64,000 nt of DNA from Margaritifera margaritifera (GCA_029931535.1 JAQPZY010000516.1:145951-209950), one strand, 5' to 3'. Counted from the stretch's first letter, positions 19,435-33,773 are shown. Numbers and translations are program-made. Notes: generated by a model not told the origin, from the letters alone.

Positions 19435-21951
19435 ATGCCCAGAAAAACTAGTAAGTGGAGCAATTCCAAGGGAGTTAAAAATAGGAGGAAAGTGTGTTTC
19501 CAAAACGGAAATGTACCTTATAATAAAGGAATCATATATGAAAAGAACAAAGAAGAGAAAATTGAGAAGAAAAAGTTTGTTCGCCTTACCAAAGACAAAT
19601 ATGCGGAGGCAGTACCCCAGCAGTACAAGGACAATCCGAATGCACCTGTGCTATTACGTCCCCTACCAGCACAAAAACTTCAGGTGGAACAGTACGCATA
19701 TCCATCTGAAATAAAAGGGTAAATAATTTAAATCATACAAACGCATGTAATTTATATTGGTTCTACACATCAAATTAAAAATAATTGGTTTCAGTTAAAT
19801 AGGACCAACAAAATTTTGAGAAAAAAAAAAATCTTAACCTTTAAGCTTTGCTCTGAGAAATTATTTAAGCAATTTTAATGTAGCTTGCATCATGATTTAG
19901 TGATACTATAATATTGTATTATCAATCTTCTCAATATTGTCAGAAGCAAGTACTGAAAATGTGGCTTTTTATTTCTTGAAAAAAAATATGTATTATGAAG
20001 GGAGATAACTGAGGACAAAACCTACATGTGTAGTCATTTTCTTTCCATGACTGAATTTTCCATGTAAGACAAATTATTTCACATAAAAGTGAATTAACTT
20101 ATATGCATTAAAGTAAAGGCAAATACAATATCAGAAAGTGAGAGCTTACAAATTAGGGATCTACATATATATTTATAAATACATATACATGTAACAGAGA
20201 GCCTGAGGGTAGTTATGATTTAATTTTCTTGTCAGAGATGAGGAGTCTGCCACATATAGAATAATACATGTGCAGCAGAATGCAGTTATGTGGAACACTG
20301 TCTTCCGGGAACATGCCCAAATATCCCCAAGCTGTTCTGGGTTCTTACAATGGGATCAGAAGTCGGAAGAGCAATGGGGTCTTGCATGGAGGGAATGGGC
20401 AAAATGTGACCAGTGTGGCTACTTATCAGAAATGTTTAACCTCTATGAGGAAATTTCGAAAGAAACCGTTGGACGGAAGACAGCAAAAATCAACAAAGGA
20501 TTACAAGTAGGGCTGATGCAAGTGTCCATGGGAAATGCTGGCTTAAGGAAATTGCTCTTGTCTGCCAATATTCCTGCTCCTTCCACAAAGGGGATGCAAA
20601 AAATTTCAAACAAAATTTGTAATGAGATAATACAAGAGAATATTTTGGATATGAGGGCTCAGAGACAAAATTTAAGAGAAATTAATATGGCAAGGGGGAA
20701 CCCACCTGATATCATTGATGTACAAGGAGATGGTTTGTACAATAATCCTTTGTATTCTGGGGTTGGAAAAACTCCATTTCAGCCAGCAACACAAGTATGC
20801 TACTTACAGGCTGAAAATGAAACATCAAATAATGACATTATTGCCCTAACTGCTAACAATAAATTGTGTTCTCATCGCAAACAACACAAATTAGATGAAC
20901 TTAATGTAAAAAACAAGAATTGTGATTGTACTGCAAATATAACTATGGAAACTAATATTGGCGATGAGGAAACTTGGGCCTTGGAATGTCTTCGTAACCT
21001 AAAAGAAGATAATTTTGAAGTGCAAAATATAACCACTGATCCAGACACAAGCAGCTACAGGGCTGCAGTGAACCTGTACAATGAGGGGCTCACTCAGACC
21101 ATCCCTAAAAACTTTATTGATACCAGACATTTTTCAGAAAACCATAGGAAATATATAAAAAAAAGTGCCAACATTTGGTTCCTATGATGGCAGGGTGTAC
21201 CAAAGCTGCTAGACAAAAAATGCGTGACAGGTTTGCCATTGACCTGAGTCAACGGTGTCGGGTGGAGTTTGAAAATGCATTTAATAGACTTCACGGGGAT
21301 ACTGACAGAGTCAAGGGTTGCCTATCATACAGTGTAGATGCTATTGTACAGTGTTACCAGGGAGATCATAGTCTGTGTAGTGATAATTCATATGCATGCA
21401 AGGGTAACTGGTTTGAAAAAAATCCATACTTACCATTCAATTTTAAAATGCATGTAACAAAGCAGTCAGAGGGCACATTGCGGGATTGTATTAATTATCG
21501 TTTGGGACCATTAAATCTGGAGAAAACAAAATTTAACACAAATACTCAAATGGTTGAGGCAGCAAACAGGGTTATAAGGCGATCATTGCCAAGATATGTA
21601 ACTTGGACAAGAAATTTTCCTGGTAGAGCACACAGTGCGGTGCACTCTTTAAATAATGGACCTGGGGAATCTATAGTAAAACTATGCGATGCAATTGGAT
21701 GTCGTGTTGCATCTGGGACTAGGGTCGCTCAGACACTAGCTCAGGAACAGAAGATTTTTACACGTTATAAAGGTTATAAAAAGTCACTGGCATATAAAAG
21801 AAGAAGACATGAGAAAAGAATTTATCTGTATAAACTATATGAAGAATTTCAAGAGGAAAAAAAATACAAAAAAGGGCTATTATTGCCAACTGTTAAAAAG
21901 AAAAGGGGCAAGGAAGACCATATGTATAATAAATTACCAAAAATTACTTAA
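19435..21951 (+). CDS. Mutator-like transposase, unit 3
   Basis: Exons begin at 19435 and 20236. One exon-1 change is private to this copy (KYAEAV for KYVEAV). Otherwise as unit 2, with only the A8 break. Confidence 0.7.
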
Positions 21952-21962
21952 TCCAGCATATC

Positions 21963-22352
21963 CTATATGACACAAAGTGGTCTATGACAATCGGAACACC
22001 TTCCTTGAGCCCTACAGTGTTCTCTGTCCTGGTTTATAGCATGCTGTTCTAGGACTAGATGGTTGCTATTTATACATGATTTATTATGACATATATGTGA
22101 AATATCTAATTGGTGACCAAAATCATCAATACGTGGTATATTGTGTTTAAATAAATTATTTTGTCGCATGTATGACATTCTATGACCTGCCTCCACTGAT
22201 GCTGAACCATCCGGCCATACAACTCTCTGTCTGCCATAGCCATCTTTATCAAATGCACCCCTCCAAAGCCAACATGTGTTATTTCCTGAAGATTTTATGC
22301 ATTTTGTAGCTAAAAGTCTGTCAATATTGGACCAAAACTTCTCAATATCCAT
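21963..22352 (-). CDS. His-Cys box endonuclease, unit 3
   Basis: Intact, identical in protein to unit 1. Confidence 0.85.
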   Translation of the reverse strand: MDIEKFWSNIDRLLATKCIKSSGNNTCWLWRGAFDKDGYGRQRVVWPDGSASVEAGHRMSYMRQNNLFKHNIPRIDDFGHQLDISHICHNKSCINSNHLVLEQHAINQDREHCRAQGRCSDCHRPLCVI

Positions 22353-22409
22353 TGTTTTTACCAGACGACGCTACTATAGTTTATATATGGCGCCTATGTG
22401 TACATGTTA

Positions 22410-22682
22410 CTATGGATACAATGCGAGGCTGGTATTCCCTTTAAAGCCAACCTTAATTTTTTCAATAATCTGTGATATTACTCGGGACTGTACAAGTAAC
22501 AAGTGTACTAAGTCTCGCTTGTCAAAAACAATTTTATGAGGTACCAAGCTATGTCTTATATTAAGGTATTTGAAAATGTCATTGAGCTGTTTCAACTGTT
22601 GTTTCCATACTTGTGCTTTACTAATAAAATCATCTTTTGGAATAAAATGAATTGTTTTAACTATGACTTGTGTCTTATTCAT
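22410..22682 (-). CDS. Unknown 90-residue protein, unit 3/4 junction
   Basis: Full-length; one private change (KYLNIRH for KHLNIRH). Confidence 0.5.
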   Translation of the reverse strand: MNKTQVIVKTIHFIPKDDFISKAQVWKQQLKQLNDIFKYLNIRHSLVPHKIVFDKRDLVHLLLVQSRVISQIIEKIKVGFKGNTSLALYP

Positions 22683-23130
22683 ATCAGCACTTATCTAACT
22701 TCACTTTGGTGATATTGGAAAAATCACATCATGTCATATTATGTAATAACCAGGTCAAAGGTCAATGCACTCATTAGTATGTACCTCTCCTACTCCTAAA
22801 GGTACATTACATAAAAATGAAAGGACTTTATATGTCTTTAATAGACACAGAACTTAACATCAGGGACATGTTGACATGACCCATATTAGTATTTAGTAAA
22901 TGTTGTCAACACCTTTCACTGGCTTAAGATACATGAGGTCACTAACCCCAGTCCTTGCACACAGGGCAGCATCCCCCATCCCTTCTGTAACATAAATTAA
23001 AAGCTTTCCTCCCTTATGTAGTGACTAACATTCAAGTAATGAGCCATTCTGTGATCATACACTGTAGATCACAGCTTGTAAGCACTTATTTTTGAATTTG
23101 GGTGACTTTTTGGTTATAAAAAATAGAAAA

Positions 23131-25647
23131 ATGCCCAGAAAAACTAGTAAGTGGAGCAATTCCAAGGGAGTTAAAAATAGGAGGAAAGTGTGTTTCCAAA
23201 ACGGAAATGTACCTTATAATAAAGGAATCATATATGAAAAGAACAAAGAAGAGAAAATTGAGAAGAAAAAGTTTGTTCGCCTTACCAAAGACAAATATGT
23301 GGAGGCAGTACCCCAGCAGTACAAGGACAATCCGAATGCACCTGTGCTATTACGTCCCCTACCAGCACAAAAACTTCAGGTGGAACAGTACGCATATCCA
23401 TCTGAAATAAAAGGGTAAATAATTTAAATCATACAAACGCATGTAATTTATATTGGTTCTACACATCAAATTAAAAATAATTGGTTTCAGTTAAATAGGA
23501 CCAACAAAATTTTGAGAAAAAAAAAAATCTTAACCTTTAAGCTTTGCTCTGAGAAATTATTTAAGCAATTTTAATGTAGCTTGCATCATGATTTAGTGAT
23601 ACTATAATATTGTATTATCAATCTTCTCAATATTGTCAGAAGCAAGTACTGAAAATGTGGCTTTTTATTTCTTGAAAAAAAATATGTATTATGAAGGGAG
23701 ATAACTGAGGACAAAACCTACATGTGTAGTCATTTTCTTTCCATGACTGAATTTTCCATGTAAGACAAATTATTTCACATAAAAGTGAATTAACTTATAT
23801 GCATTAAAGTAAAGGCAAATACAATATCAGAAAGTGAGAGCTTACAAATTAGGGATCTACATATATATTTATAAATACATATACATGTAACAGAGAGCCT
23901 GAGGGTAGTTATGATTTAATTTTCTTGTCAGAGATGAGGAGTCTGCCACATATAGAATAATACATGTGCAGCAGAATGCAGTTATGTGGAACACTGTCTT
24001 CCGGGAACATGCCCAAATATCCCCAAGCTGTTCTGGGTTCTTACAATGGGATCAGAAGTCGGAAGAGCAATGGGGTCTTGCATGGAGGGAATGGGCAAAA
24101 TGTGACCAGTGTGGCTACTTATCAGAAATGTTTAACCTCTATGAGGAAATTTCGAAAGAAACCGTTGGACGGAAGACAGCAAAAATCAACAAAGGATTAC
24201 AAGTAGGGCTGATGCAAGTGTCCATGGGAAATGCTGGCTTAAGGAAATTGCTCTTGTCTGCCAATATTCCTGCTCCTTCCACAAAGGGGATGCAAAAAAT
24301 TTCAAACAAAATTTGTAATGAGATAATACAAGAGAATATTTTGGATATGAGGGCTCAGAGACAAAATTTAAGAGAAATTAATATGGCAAGGGGGAACCCA
24401 CCTGATATCATTGATGTACAAGGAGATGGTTTGTACAATAATCCTTTGTATTCTGGGGTTGGAAAAACTCCATTTCAGCCAGCAACACAAGTATGCTACT
24501 TACAGGCTGAAAATGAAACATCAAATAATGACATTATTGCCCTAACTGCTAACAATAAATTGTGTTCTCATCGCAAACAACACAAATTAGATGAACTTAA
24601 TGTAAAAAACAAGAATTGTGATTGTACTGCAAATATAACTATGGAAACTAATATTGGCGATGAGGAAACTTGGGCCTTGGAATGTCTTCGTAACCTAAAA
24701 GAAGATAATTTTGAAGTGCAAAATATAACCACTGATCCAGACACAAGCAGCTACAGGGCTGCAGTGAACCTGTACAATGAGGGGCTCACTCAGACCATCC
24801 CTAAAAACTTTATTGATACCAGACATTTTTCAGAAAACCATAGGAAATATATAAAAAAAAGTGCCAACATTTGGTTCCTATGATGGCAGGGTGTACCAAA
24901 GCTGCTAGACAAAAAATGCGTGACAGGTTTGCCATTGACCTGAGTCAACGGTGTCGGGTGGAGTTTGAAAATGCATTTAATAGACTTCACGGGGATACTG
25001 ACAGAGTCAAGGGTTGCCTATCATACAGTGTAGATGCTATTGTACAGTGTTACCAGGGAGATCATAGTCTGTGTAGTGATAATTCATATGCATGCAAGGG
25101 TAACTGGTTTGAAAAAAATCCATACTTACCATTCAATTTTAAAATGCATGTAACAAAGCAGTCAGAGGGCACATTGCGGGATTGTATTAATTATCGTTTG
25201 GGACCATTAAATCTGGAGAAAACAAAATTTAACACAAATACTCAAATGGTTGAGGCAGCAAACAGGGTTATAAGGCGATCATTGCCAAGATATGTAACTT
25301 GGACAAGAAATTTTCCTGGTAGAGCACACAGTGCGGTGCACTCTTTAAATAATGGACCTGGGGAATCTATAGTAAAACTATGCGATGCAATTGGATGTCG
25401 TGTTGCATCTGGGACTAGGGTCGCTCAGACACTAGCTCAGGAACAGAAGATTTTTACACGTTATAAAGGTTATAAAAAGTCACTGGCATATAAAAGAAGA
25501 AGACATGAGAAAAGAATTTATCTGTATAAACTATATGAAGAATTTCAAGAGGAAAAAAAATACAAAAAAGGGCTATTATTGCCAACTGTTAAAAAGAAAA
25601 GGGGCAAGGAAGACCATATGTATAATAAATTACCAAAAATTACTTAA
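23131..25647 (+). CDS. Mutator-like transposase, unit 4
   Basis: Exons begin at 23131 and 23932. Only the A8 break. It appears to carry the array-majority protein sequence. Confidence 0.7.
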
Positions 25648-25658
25648 TCCAGCATATC

Positions 25659-26048
25659 CTATATGACACAAAGTGGTCTATGACAATCGGAACACCTTCC
25701 TTGAGCCCTACAGTGTTCTCTGTCCTGGTTTATAGCATGCTGTTCTAGGACTAGATGGTTGCTATTTATACATGATTTATTATGACATATATGTGAAATA
25801 TCTAATTGGTGACCAAAATCATCAATACGTGGTATATTGTGTTTAAATAAATTATTTTGTCGCATGTATGACATTCTATGACCTGCCTCCACTGATGCTG
25901 AACCATCCGGCCATACAACTCTCTGTCTGCCATAGCCATCTTTATCAAATGCACCCCTCCAAAGCCAACATGTGTTATTTCCTGAAGATTTTATGCATTT
26001 TGTAGCTAAAAGTCTGTCAATATTGGACCAAAACTTCTCAATATCCAT
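25659..26048 (-). CDS. His-Cys box endonuclease, unit 4
   Basis: Intact, identical in protein to unit 1. Confidence 0.85.
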   Translation of the reverse strand: MDIEKFWSNIDRLLATKCIKSSGNNTCWLWRGAFDKDGYGRQRVVWPDGSASVEAGHRMSYMRQNNLFKHNIPRIDDFGHQLDISHICHNKSCINSNHLVLEQHAINQDREHCRAQGRCSDCHRPLCVI

Positions 26049-26105
26049 TGTTTTTACCAGACGACGCTACTATAGTTTATATATGGCGCCTATGTGTACA
26101 TGTTA

Positions 26106-26378
26106 CTATGGATACAATGCGAGGCTGGTATTCCCTTTAAAGCCAACCTTAATTTTTTCAATAATCTGTGATATTACTCGGGACTGTACAAGTAACAAGT
26201 GTACTAAGTCTCGCTTGTCAAAAACAATTTTATGAGGTACCAAGCTATGTCTTATATTAAGGTGTTTGAAAATGTCATTGAGCTGTTTCAACTGTTGTTT
26301 CCATACTTGTGCTTTACTAATAAAATCATCTTTTGGAATAAAATGAATTGTTTTAACTATGACTTGTGTCTTATTCAT
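26106..26378 (-). CDS. Unknown 90-residue protein, unit 4/5 junction
   Basis: Full-length, majority sequence. Confidence 0.5.
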   Translation of the reverse strand: MNKTQVIVKTIHFIPKDDFISKAQVWKQQLKQLNDIFKHLNIRHSLVPHKIVFDKRDLVHLLLVQSRVISQIIEKIKVGFKGNTSLALYP

Positions 26379-26826
26379 ATCAGCACTTATCTAACTTCAC
26401 TTTGGTGATATTGGAAAAATCACATCATGTCATATTATGTAATAACCAGGTCAAAGGTCAATGCACTCATTAGTATGTACCTCTCCTACTCCTAAAGGTA
26501 CATTACATAAAAATGAAAGGACTTTATATGTCTTTAATAGACACAGAACTTAACATCAGGGACATGTTGACATGACCCATATTAGTATTTAGTAAATGTT
26601 GTCAACACCTTTCACTGGCTTAAGATACATGAGGTCACTAACCCCAGTCCTTGCACACAGGGCAGCATCCCCCATCCCTTCTGTAACATAAATTAAAAGC
26701 TTTCCTCCCTTATGTAGTGACTAACATTCAAGTAATGAGCCATTCTGTGATCATAACCTGTAGATCACAGCTTGTAAGCACTTATTTTTGAATTTGGGTG
26801 ACTTTTTGGTTATAAAAAATAGAAAA

Positions 26827-29344
26827 ATGCCCAGAAAAACTAGTAAGTGGAGCAATTCCAAGGGAGTTAAAAATAGGAGGAAAGTGTGTTTCCAAAACGG
26901 AAATGTACCTTATAATAAAGGAATCATATATGAAAAGAACAAAGAAGAGAAAATTGAGAAGAAAAAGTTTGTTCGCCTTACCAAAGACAAATATGTGGAG
27001 GCAGTACCCCAGCAGTACAAGGACAATCCGAATGCACCTGTGCTATTACGTCCCCTACCAGCACAAAAACTTCAGGTGGAACAGTACGCATATCCATCTG
27101 AAATAAAAGGGTAAATAATTTAAATCATACAAACGCATGTAATTTATATTGGTTCTACACATCAAATTAAAAATAATTGGTTTCAGTTAAATAGGACCAA
27201 CAAAATTTTGAGAAAAAAAAAAATCTTAACCTTTAAGCTTTGCTCTGAGAAATTATTTAAGCAATTTTAATGTAGCTTGCATCATGATTTAGTGATACTA
27301 TAATATTGTATTATCAATCTTCTCAATATTGTCAGAAGCAAGTACTGAAAATGTGGCTTTTTATTTCTTGAAAAAAAATATGTATTATGAAGGGAGATAA
27401 CTGAGGACAAAACCTACATGTGTAGTCATTTTCTTTCCATGACTGAATTTTCCATGTAAGACAAATTATTTCACATAAAAGTGAATTAACTTATATGCAT
27501 TAAAGTAAAGGCAAATACAATATCAGAAAGTGAGAGCTTACAAATTAGGGATCTACATATATATTTATAAATACATATACATGTAACAGAGAGCCTGAGG
27601 GTAGTTATGATTTAATTTTCTTGTCAGAGATGAGGAGTCTGCCACATATAGAATAATACATGTGCAGCAGAATGCAGTTATGTGGAACACTGTCTTCCGG
27701 GAACATGCCCAAATATCCCCAAGCTGTTCTGGGTTCTTACAATGGGATCAGAAGTCGGAAGAGCAATGGGGTCTTGCATGGAGGGAATGGGCAAAATGTG
27801 ACCAGTGTGGCTACTTATCAGAAATGTTTAACCTCTATGAGGAAATTTCGAAAGAAACCGTTGGACGGAAGACAGCAAAAATCAACAAAGGATTACAAGT
27901 AGGGCTGATGCAAGTGTCCATGGGAAATGCTGGCTTAAGGAAATTGCTCTTGTCTGCCAATATTCCTGCTCCTTCCACAAAGGGGATGCAAAAAATTTCA
28001 AACAAAATTTGTAATGAGATAATACAAGAGAATATTTTGGATATGAGGGCTCAGAGACAAAATTTAAGAGAAATTAATATGGCAAGGGGGAACCCACCTG
28101 ATATCATTGATGTACAAGGAGATGGTTTGTACAATAATCCTTTGTATTCTGGGGTTGGAAAAACTCCATTTCAGCCAGCAACACAAGTATGCTACTTACA
28201 GGCTGAAAATGAAACATCAAATAATGACATTATTGCCCTAACTGCTAACAATAAATTGTGTTCTCATCGCAAACAACACAAATTAGATGAACTTAATGTA
28301 AAAAACAAGAATTGTGATTGTACTGCAAATATAACTATGGAAACTAATATTGGCGATGAGGAAACTTGGGCCTTGGAATGTCTTCGTAACCTAAAAGAAG
28401 ATAATTTTGAAGTGCAAAATATAACCACTGATCCAGACACAAGCAGCTACAGGGCTGCAGTGAACCTGTACAATGAGGGGCTCACTCAGACCATCCCTAA
28501 AAACTTTATTGATACCAGACATTTTTCAGAAAACCATAGGAAATATATAAAAAAAAGTGCCAACATTTGGTTCCTATGATGGCAGGGTGTACCAAAGCTG
28601 CTAGACAAAAAATGCGTGACAGGTTTGCCATTGACCTGAGTCAACGGTGTCGGGTGGAGTTTGAAAATGCATTTAATAGACTTCACGGGGATACTGACAG
28701 AGTCAAGGGTTGCCTATCATACAGTGTAGATGCTATTGTACAGTGTTACCAGGGAGATCATAGTCTGTGTAGTGATAATTCATATGCATGCAAGGGTAAC
28801 TGGTTTGAAAAAAATCCATACTTACCATTCAATTTTAAAATGCATGTAACAAAGCAGTCAGAGGGCACATTGCGGGATTGTATTAATTATCGTTTGGGAC
28901 CATTAAATCTGGAGGAAAACAAAATTTAACACAAATACTCAAATGGTTGAGGCAGCAAACAGGGTTATAAGGCGATCATTGCCAAGATATGTAACTTGGA
29001 CAAGAAATTTTCCTGGTAGAGCACACAGTGCGGTGCACTCTTTAAATAATGGACCTGGGGAATCTATAGTAAAACTATGCGATGCAATTGGATGTCGTGT
29101 TGCATCTGGGACTAGGGTCGCTCAGACACTAGCTCAGGAACAGAAGATTTTTACACGTTATAAAGGTTATAAAAAGTCACTGGCATATAAAAGAAGAAGA
29201 CATGAGAAAAGAATTTATCTGTATAAACTATATGAAGAATTTCAAGAGGAAAAAAAATACAAAAAAGGGCTATTATTGCCAACTGTTAAAAAGAAAAGGG
29301 GCAAGGAAGACCATATGTATAATAAATTACCAAAAATTACTTAA
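26827..29344 (+). pseudogene. Mutator-like transposase, unit 5, extra frameshift
   Basis: Exons begin at 26827 and 27628. Besides the A8 break, an extra G near 28914 (ggaggaaaac for ggagaaaac) truncates the second ORF just after GPLNLEE. This separates the candidate catalytic Glu region (ORF 28943-29344) from the upstream part. Confidence 0.7.
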
Positions 29345-29355
29345 TCCAGCATATC

Positions 29356-29745
29356 CTATATGACACAAAGTGGTCTATGACAATCGGAACACCTTCCTTG
29401 AGCCCTACAGTGTTCTCTGTCCTGGTTTATAGCATGCTGTTCTAGGACTAGATGGTTGCTATTTATACATGATTTATTATGACATATATGTGAAATATCT
29501 AATTGGTGACCAAAATCATCAATACGTGGTATATTGTGTTTAAATAAATTATTTTGTCGCATGTATGACATTCTATGACCTGCCTCCACTGATGCTGAAC
29601 CATCCGGCCATACAACTCTCTGTCTGCCATAGCCATCTTTATCAAATGCACCCCTCCAAAGCCAACATGTGTTATTTCCTGAAGATTTTATGCATTTTGT
29701 AGCTAAAAGTCTGTCAATATTGGACCAAAACTTCTCAATATCCAT
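29356..29745 (-). CDS. His-Cys box endonuclease, unit 5
   Basis: Intact protein. One base is missing just upstream of the ATG (tttacagacg for tttaccagacg), outside the coding region. Confidence 0.85.
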   Translation of the reverse strand: MDIEKFWSNIDRLLATKCIKSSGNNTCWLWRGAFDKDGYGRQRVVWPDGSASVEAGHRMSYMRQNNLFKHNIPRIDDFGHQLDISHICHNKSCINSNHLVLEQHAINQDREHCRAQGRCSDCHRPLCVI

Positions 29746-29801
29746 TGTTTTTACAGACGACGCTACTATAGTTTATATATGGCGCCTATGTGTACATGTT
29801 A

Positions 29802-30074
29802 CTATGGATACAATGCGAGGCTGGTATTCCCTTTAAAGCCAACCTTAATTTTTTCAATAATCTGTGATATTACTCGGGACTGTACAAGTAACAAGTGTAC
29901 TAAGTCTCGCTTGTCAAAAACAATTTTATGAGGTACCAAGCTATGTCTTATATTAAGGTGTTTGAAAATGTCATTGAGCTGTTTCAACTGTTGTTTCCAT
30001 ACTTGTGCTTTACTAATAAAATCATCTTTTGGAATAAAATGAATTGTTTTAACTATGACTTGTGTCTTATTCAT
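29802..30074 (-). CDS. Unknown 90-residue protein, unit 5/6 junction
   Basis: Full-length, majority sequence. Confidence 0.5.
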   Translation of the reverse strand: MNKTQVIVKTIHFIPKDDFISKAQVWKQQLKQLNDIFKHLNIRHSLVPHKIVFDKRDLVHLLLVQSRVISQIIEKIKVGFKGNTSLALYP

Positions 30075-30522
30075 ATCAGCACTTATCTAACTTCACTTTG
30101 GTGATATTGGAAAAATCACATCATGTCATATTATGTAATAACCAGGTCAAAGGTCAATGCACTCATTAGTATGTACCTCTCCTACTCCTAAAGGTACATT
30201 ACATAAAAATGAAAGGACTTTATATGTCTTTAATAGACACAGAACTTAACATCAGGGACATGTTGACATGACCCATATTAGTATTTAGTAAATGTTGTCA
30301 ACACCTTTCACTGGCTTAAGATACATGAGGTCACTAACCCCAGTCCTTGCACACAGGGCAGCATCCCCCATCCCTTCTGTAACATAAATTAAAAGCTTTC
30401 CTCCCTTATGTAGTGATTAACATTCAAGTAATGAGCCATTCTGTGATCATAACCTGTAGATCACAGCTTGTAAGCACTTATTTTTGAATTTGGGTGACTT
30501 TTTGGTTATAAAAAATAGAAAA

Positions 30523-33042
30523 ATGCCCAGAAAAACTAGTAAGTGGAGCAATTCCAAGGGAGTTAAAAATAGGAGGAAAGTGTGTTTCCAAAACGGAAAT
30601 GTACCTTATAATAAAGGAATCATATATGAAAAGAACAAAGAAGAGAAAATTGAGAAGAAAAAGTTTGTTCGCCTTACCAAAGACAAATATGTGGAGGCAG
30701 TACCCCAGCAGTACAAGGACAATCCGAATGCACCTGTGCTATTACGTCCCCTACCAGCACAAAAACTTCAGGTGGAACAGTACGCATATCCATCTGAAAT
30801 AAAAGGGTAAATAATTTAAATCATACAAACGCATGTAATTTATATTGGTTCTACACATCAAATTAAAAATAATTGGTTTCAGTTAAATAGGACCAACAAA
30901 ATTTTGAGAAAAAAAAAAATCTTAACCTTTAAGCTTTGCTCTGAGAAATTATTTAAGCAATTTTAATGTAGCTTACATCATGATTTAGTGATACTATAAT
31001 ATTGTATTATCAATCTTCTCCATATTGTCAGAAGCAAGTACTGAAAATGTGGCTTTTTATTTCTTGAAAAAAAATATGTATTATGAAGGGAGATAACTGA
31101 GGACAAAACCTACATGTGTAGTCATTTTCTTTCCATGACTGAATTTTCCATGTAAGACAAATTATTTCACATAAAAGTGAATTAACTTATATGCATTAAA
31201 GTAAAGGCAAATACAATATCAGAAAGTGAGAGCTTACAAATTAGGGATCTACATATATATTTATAAATACATATACATGTAACAGAGAGCCTGAGGGTAG
31301 TTATGATTTAATTTTCTTGTCAGAGATGAGGAGTCTGCCACATATAGAATAATACATGTGCAGCAGAATGCAGTTATGTGGAACACTGTCTTCCGGGAAC
31401 ATGCCCAAATATCCCCAAGCTGTTCTGGGTTCTTACAATGGGATCAGAAGTCGGAAGAGCAATGGGGTCTTGCATGGAGGGAATGGGCAAAATGTGACCA
31501 GTGTGGCTACTTATCAGAAATGTTTAACCTCTATGAGGAAATTTCGAAAGAAACCGTTGGACGGAAGACAGCAAAAATCAACAAAGGATTACAAGTAGGG
31601 CTGATGCAAGTGTCCATGGGAAATGCTGGCTTAAGGAAATTGCTCTTGTCTGCCAATATTCCTGCTCCTTCCACAAAGGGGATGCAAAAAATTTCAAACA
31701 AAATTTGTAATGAGATAATACAAGAGAATATTTTGGATATGAGGGCTCAGAGACAAAATTTAAGAGAAATTAATATGGCAAGGGGGAACCCACCTGATAT
31801 CATTGATGTACAAGGAGATGGTTTGTACAATAATCCTTTGTATTCTGGGGTTGGAAAAACTCCATTTCAGCCAGCAACACAAGTATGCTACTTACAGGCT
31901 GAAAATGAAACATCAAATAATGACATTATTGCCCTAACTGCTAACAATAAATTGTGTTCTCATCGCAAACAACACAAATTAGATGAACTTAATGTAAAAA
32001 ACAAGAATTGTGATTGTACTGCAAATATAACTATGGAAACTAATATTGGCGATGAGGAAACTTGGGCCTTGGAATGTCTTCGTAACCTAAAAGAAGATAA
32101 TTTTGAAGTGCAAAATATAACCACTGATCCAGACACAAGCAGCTACAGGGCTGCAGTGAACCTGTACAATGAGGGGCTCACTCAGACCATCCCTAAAAAC
32201 TTTATTGATACCAGACATTTTTCAGAAAACCATAGGAAATATATAAAAAAAAGTGCCAACATTTGGTTCCTATGATGGCAGGGTGTACCAAAGCTGCTAG
32301 ACAAAAAATGCGTGACAGGTTTGCCATTGACCTGAGTCAACGGTGTCGGGTGGAGTTTGAAAATGCATTTAATAGACTTCACGGGGATACTGACAGAGTC
32401 AAGGGTTGCCTATCATACAGTGTAGATGCTATTGTACAGTGTTACCAGGGAGATCATAGTCTGTGTAGTGATAATTCATATGCATGCAAGGGTAACTGGT
32501 TTGAAAAAAATCCATACTTACCATTCAATTTTAAAATGCATGTAACAAAGCAGTCAGAGGGCACATTGCGGGATTGTATTAATTATCGTTTGGGACCATT
32601 AAATCTGGAGAAAACAAAATTTAACACAAATACTCAAATGGTTGAGGCAGCAAACAGGGTTATAAGGCGATCATTGCCAAGATATGTAACTTGGACAAGA
32701 AATTTTCCTGGTAGAGCACACAGTGCGGTGCACTCTTTAAATAATGGACCTGGGGAATCTATAGTAAAAACTATGCGATGCAATTGGATGTCGTGTTGCA
32801 TCTGGGACTAGGGTCGCTCAGACACTAGCTCAGGAACAGAAGATTTTTACACGTTATAAAGGTTATAAAAAGTCACTGGCATATAAAAGAAGAAGACATG
32901 AGAAAAGAATTTATCTGTATAAACTATATGAAGAATTTCAAGAGGAAAAAAAAATACAAAAAAGGGCTATTATTGCCAACTGTTAAAAAGAAAAGGGGCA
33001 AGGAAGACCATATGTATAATAAATTACCAAAAAATTACTTAA
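30523..33042 (+). pseudogene. Mutator-like transposase, unit 6, extra frameshifts
   Basis: Exons begin at 30523 and 31324. Additional single-A gains occur at 32766-32770, 32946-32954 and about 33029-33034, all in A homopolymers. The first ends the second ORF early at 32811. Homopolymer-only changes suggest sequencing error as much as decay. Confidence 0.7.
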
Positions 33043-33053
33043 TCCAGCATATC

Positions 33054-33443
33054 CTATATGACACAAAGTGGTCTATGACAATCGGAACACCTTCCTTGAG
33101 CCCTACAGTGTTCTCTGTCCTGGTTTATAGCATGCTGTTCTAGGACTAGATGGTTGCTATTTATACATGATTTATTATGACATATATGTGAAATATCTAA
33201 TTGGTGACCAAAATCATCAATACGTGGTATATTGTGTTTAAATAAATTATTTTGTCGCATGTATGACATTCTATGACCTGCCTCCACTGATGCTGAACCA
33301 TCCGGCCATACAACTCTCTGTCTGCCATAGCCATCTTTATCAAATGCACCCCTCCAAAGCCAACATGTGTTATTTCCTGAAGATTTTATGCATTTTGTAG
33401 CTAAAAGTCTGTCAATATTGGACCAAAACTTCTCAATATCCAT
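33054..33443 (-). CDS. His-Cys box endonuclease, unit 6
   Basis: Intact, identical in protein to unit 1. Confidence 0.85.
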   Translation of the reverse strand: MDIEKFWSNIDRLLATKCIKSSGNNTCWLWRGAFDKDGYGRQRVVWPDGSASVEAGHRMSYMRQNNLFKHNIPRIDDFGHQLDISHICHNKSCINSNHLVLEQHAINQDREHCRAQGRCSDCHRPLCVI

Positions 33444-33500
33444 TGTTTTTACCAGACGACGCTACTATAGTTTATATATGGCGCCTATGTGTACATGTTA

Positions 33501-33773
33501 CTATGGATACAATGCGAGGCTGGTATTCCCTTTAAAGCCAACCTTAATTTTTTCAATAATCTGTGATATTACTCGGGACTGTACAAGTAACAAGTGTACT
33601 AAGTCTCGCTTGTCAAAAACAATTTTATGAGGTACCAAGCTATGTCTTATATTAAGGTGTTTGAAAATGTCATTGAGCTGTTTCAACTGTTGTTTCCATA
33701 CTTGTGCTTTACTAATAAAATCATCTTTTGGAATAAAATGAATTGTTTTAACTATGACTTGTGTCTTATTCAT
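33501..33773 (-). CDS. Unknown 90-residue protein, unit 6/7 junction
   Basis: Full-length, majority sequence. Confidence 0.5.
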   Translation of the reverse strand: MNKTQVIVKTIHFIPKDDFISKAQVWKQQLKQLNDIFKHLNIRHSLVPHKIVFDKRDLVHLLLVQSRVISQIIEKIKVGFKGNTSLALYP